From: Anaerolineae bacterium
Lineage (GTDB): Bacteria; Chloroflexota; Anaerolineae; Promineifilales; Promineifilaceae
Direction of reading: 5' to 3'
Assembly: GCA_019637635.1 (NCBI GenBank)
Contig: JAHBVI010000012.1
Span: forward strand, 1-64,000
DNA length: 64,000 nt
Position numbers and translations under genes: made by a program. This document shows positions 61,677 through 64,000 of this stretch, in pieces. The notes beneath the pieces are model-generated. The model was given only the letters and a program-made list of their open reading frames with translations, did no database searches and had not been told where the DNA came from. Every line of letters begins with the position of its first letter. Within the stretch, counting starts at the first letter, position 1.

Positions 61677-63155
61677 TCACCAGCGGGCAAAAATCAGCTG
61701 GCCTTCGACCAGGATTACCGCTTCCCGGCGTCCCAATAACTGTAAATTTTCTGCCATCTGCTCATCAAGGTGGCCAAAGCGAGCGGCTAATCGGCCGGCA
61801 ACGGCTGCCTCGGTTTCCGTAAAAACCAGGTGGCCTTGCGGGAGAAGCGGGCCATTACTTAAAATCAGGTGGGACGGCAGTGAGATTTCACTGCTTATAC
61901 CGGTATGCCACAGTTTACCCACGCCGTGTACAATGAGACGTACATTGGCAACCTGCATAACGCCCAGCAAAACAGCCTGTAATAGCTGCTGCCGGTCCCA
62001 GCCGGCGCTTTTGCAGGCAAAAAAAAGCGCGCCTTCAGGCAGAATGTCAAAACGGTTGGCCGGCCATTCCAGCCATTCGCGCAAAACACGGCTGGCAGTT
62101 AACCGGTTTAGGGCCAGGCCCAGGCTGGAAACAGCCGCATAATGCCCTTGTCGCTCTGATTGCTTCAGCCATTTCCGCAGGCCAGGAATGTCCTCTACCC
62201 CATCCCACTGCGCTTGGACTAACAGCTCAATACCCTGCGGATGCACGTTCATGCCCTGAATCCAGCGCTGCCAGCGCTGCACCAGCGCAACTTCCGTCTC
62301 ACCCGGCGCGGCCGCCAGCGGGTTGAATCCACCCGCCAGCGAAGTTCCGTCCATATCCACGTAAGCCAACTGCTCGCCCAATAATCGGGTTACGACCGCT
62401 TTCCGCTTTAAGCGGGGCACCAGGTCGCCGGCGCCGTCAATGACGACCAGGTTGGCATGGTCAAGCGAGATCATCTGCGTCACCTGCTGCACCAGCCAGT
62501 CGGCCACCGTTTCCTGACGGCCGTAGATGTTGATCCGCCCCGCCACATGCAGCGGCAAACCCGACTGCGAACGCCCTAACAGCCAGCGATGGGGGCCTGG
62601 CTCGGTGGCTATCAGGTGCGCCGGTGGCTGCCCACCGTTCCAGGCGGGTTTTAGTGCCAATCCGGGTAACGGCTTATCCGGTAAACGCCAGGTGGCCAGG
62701 CCGCGTCCCGGCACCAAAGAAGGTGGCGGCTCACCTAAAGGTGGCGCAGGCAGATACGCGCCGCCTTTATTCTCGCCCCCAACCAGGCACACAAAAGCAA
62801 ACTCGTTGGCAATGTGCGCGACAAAGGCTCTGTTCCAGGGCAGATCAGTCACGGCCGTCATCCGCCCGGCCACCGGAATAACCTCTTCTGGCGGCTTTGG
62901 CTTGAGCGAAAAGCCAAAATCGGCCATCATGCGCTGCAGCAGGCGCAGGTGGGTCTCCGGGATACCCAGATACAGTTGTGAGACGGCTTCTCCCGGCCGG
63001 TAATAGAGGGCAACGCGGCCGCACACCTGGGGACGGGACAGCAGGTTAATACACCGGGTTGGGCCTCCCGGCTCCAGATAGCGCAGCCGAAACCAGGCCA
63101 GTCCAGCGGCCCATTTCTCCCGCGCGGCGCGTTTACCGAACAGTTTCTTGAACAT
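61677..63155 (-). CDS. Degenerate TraD/VirD4-like protein
   Basis: 492 aa. The centre has LLGRSQSGLPLHVAGR where a coupling-protein Walker A (G.xxGKS/T) is expected, followed by Walker B-like ANLVVIDGAGDLVPRLKR and AYVDMDGTSLAGGFNPLA, a pattern of VirD4/TraG-type ATPases. The Lys of the P-loop is absent, so ATP hydrolysis is doubtful. The N-terminus is basic (MFKKLFGKRAAREKW). It lies ten bases from the next membrane-protein gene, so it is probably an operon member of an integrated conjugative-type element. Confidence 0.6.
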   Translation of the reverse strand: MFKKLFGKRAAREKWAAGLAWFRLRYLEPGGPTRCINLLSRPQVCGRVALYYRPGEAVSQLYLGIPETHLRLLQRMMADFGFSLKPKPPEEVIPVAGRMTAVTDLPWNRAFVAHIANEFAFVCLVGGENKGGAYLPAPPLGEPPPSLVPGRGLATWRLPDKPLPGLALKPAWNGGQPPAHLIATEPGPHRWLLGRSQSGLPLHVAGRINIYGRQETVADWLVQQVTQMISLDHANLVVIDGAGDLVPRLKRKAVVTRLLGEQLAYVDMDGTSLAGGFNPLAAAPGETEVALVQRWQRWIQGMNVHPQGIELLVQAQWDGVEDIPGLRKWLKQSERQGHYAAVSSLGLALNRLTASRVLREWLEWPANRFDILPEGALFFACKSAGWDRQQLLQAVLLGVMQVANVRLIVHGVGKLWHTGISSEISLPSHLILSNGPLLPQGHLVFTETEAAVAGRLAARFGHLDEQMAENLQLLGRREAVILVEGQLIFARW

Positions 63156-63164
63156 GCGTTCCTC

Positions 63165-63917
63165 TCATCGTTGCCCCGGTGTGGGGGCTGCCCGCCAGGC
63201 CAGCAAATAACTGGCCACGGCCGCCAGCAGTCCCCCCAGCCAGGCGCCCAGGCTCAGCACCAAAGCCACGTCGAAGAAAAAGCGTTCCGGGTAGAGGCGC
63301 ATCAGGCTGTCGGTGGCAGCAAACGACCACGTGCCGGACGGAAAGAGCAGGCCGTGAACCTGGTAGAAGAAGTAGCTCCAGCCAAAGAGAATGAGGCCGG
63401 CCACGCCGCTCAAGAGAATCATGGTCAACATCCCACCCTGAGCCAGGGCCAGATAACCTACCTGTCGGGTTTGTTTCCGTCTGAGCAGACATGACAGCCC
63501 GCCGATTACAGGCACGGCCGTGACCAGGGCCAGCCAGCGCATAGCATCCGTGAGCTGCTTCACGTCCATCAGGTGGTTCAACTCGCGCTGGTTGTAAAGC
63601 GGCGCGCCGGTACGGGGCAACTGCTGGTTGGTCAGCATAACGATGGCGGTTGCGGCCGGCTGCCAGCTTTCCAGGTAGATCACGGCTACCAACGCCCGTT
63701 CCAGCCGTTCGGCTTGTGTCAACGGCGACAATGCCTGAGTAACGGCCGTTGCCGGCGGCATCCCTGCCAGGTCAGCGGGAAAATCCGGCCGGGCATATGC
63801 GTAGTGCGGATATACCGGGCCAATGACCAGCGTGATCCAGCCAAAGCCTATGAACACGGGCAGCGCCATGACCACTGTCCGGCGTACCCACCGGGCGATT
63901 TTCACATCCTCAGACAT
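63165..63917 (-). CDS. DUF1461/TIGR01906-like integral membrane protein
   Basis: 250 aa. TM segments: VVMALPVFIGFGWITLVI, WLALVTAVPVIGGLSCLL, GMLTMILLSGVAGLILFGWSYFF and VALVLSLGAWLGGLLAAVASYLL. The long outside loop and the HGLLFPSGTWSFAATDSLMRLYPERFF signature after the third TM match the DUF1461/TIGR01906 family of unknown function. Ten bases separate it from the TraD-like gene, six from the partial gene upstream. Confidence 0.8.
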   Translation of the reverse strand: MSEDVKIARWVRRTVVMALPVFIGFGWITLVIGPVYPHYAYARPDFPADLAGMPPATAVTQALSPLTQAERLERALVAVIYLESWQPAATAIVMLTNQQLPRTGAPLYNQRELNHLMDVKQLTDAMRWLALVTAVPVIGGLSCLLRRKQTRQVGYLALAQGGMLTMILLSGVAGLILFGWSYFFYQVHGLLFPSGTWSFAATDSLMRLYPERFFFDVALVLSLGAWLGGLLAAVASYLLAWRAAPTPGQR

Positions 63918-63923
63918 CTGGCC

Positions 63924-64000
63924 TTACCCCAATCGGGCGATCTCTTCCCAGAAATTATCTTGCTCGCCATCACCCTCGACCGGCAAGTCACTGGCCACCA
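63924..64000 (-). CDS. Partial CDS, C-terminal end only
   Basis: The frame reads VASDLPVEGDGEQDNFWEEI then ARLG and stops at 63924-63926, six bases before the DUF1461 start. It continues beyond the window. The acidic tail gives no family. Confidence 0.6.
   Translation of the reverse strand, partial: VASDLPVEGDGEQDNFWEEIARLG

Overview
The window most likely comes from a Chloroflexota genome, probably Anaerolineae or a Promineifilum-like lineage. This is inferred from style only: secreted proteins that carry YLP[VL]V[IL]-type tails, many STAND/TPR regulators and WD40-NACHT proteins, a type III CRISPR system with a reverse transcriptase, and a very frequent palindrome ACGGCCGT. No rRNA or tRNA gene was recognised.

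Layout. (1) 1-563: the end of a CRISPR array (37-bp repeats) and its leader. (2) 564-6499: a WYL regulator, then a CRISPR adaptation block on the minus strand holding Cas2, an RNase HI-like protein, a membrane protein, a RemA/DUF370-like protein, Cas1 and a stand-alone reverse transcriptase. A small four-helix-bundle gene lies on the opposite strand. (3) 6570-14494, same strand: a GTPase with a DUF697-like tail, a coiled-coil protein, an FtsZ/tubulin-like protein split by one in-frame TAG, and a membrane VWA protein. This matches the predicted FtsZ-like/VWA/GTPase membrane-remodelling system. The spacers of regions 2 and 3 are filled with TTCTCAT/TTCTCCC heptamer arrays. (4) 14631-25241: HTH-STAND-TPR regulators with small membrane or secreted peptides encoded tail-to-tail. 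(5) 25408-39705, plus strand: a compact type III-D-like effector operon. It encodes a CARF-HTH protein, a CARF-HEPN RNase, Cas10, a Csm3/Csx10-like fusion, a double Cas7, a Csx19-like protein, a cold-shock-domain RAMP, a peptidase relic, an EAD-SAVED protein, a Csx15-like protein, a helical protein and Cas6, and it ends at a strong terminator. (6) 40011-48416: a surface-protein relic, a 14-blade WD40-NACHT protein, an IS1-like element, a third small peptide and a split STAND/TPR pair. (7) 48619-57529: DJ-1-like, zinc-ribbon, HEAT and YbjN-like genes, then secreted beta-helix and glycoamylase-like proteins with decayed copies. (8) 57777-64000: a possible mobile-element protein, two tandem putative small RNAs, an AAA ATPase with a TTATAATAA-rich promoter region, a degenerate TraD/VirD4-like protein and a DUF1461 membrane protein.

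How the parts could work together. Cas1, Cas2 and the RT would acquire spacers, possibly from RNA, with the RNase H-like protein able to remove RNA from hybrids. Cas6 would process crRNA. The Cas10/Cas7/Csx10 complex would detect target RNA and make cyclic oligoadenylates. Those would be read by CARF-HEPN, CARF-HTH and SAVED proteins. The least described items are the recurring STAND-TPR/tail-to-tail peptide pairs, the RNase H and RemA-like genes inside the RT-Cas1 module, and the tandem sRNA pair at 59.2-59.7 kb.
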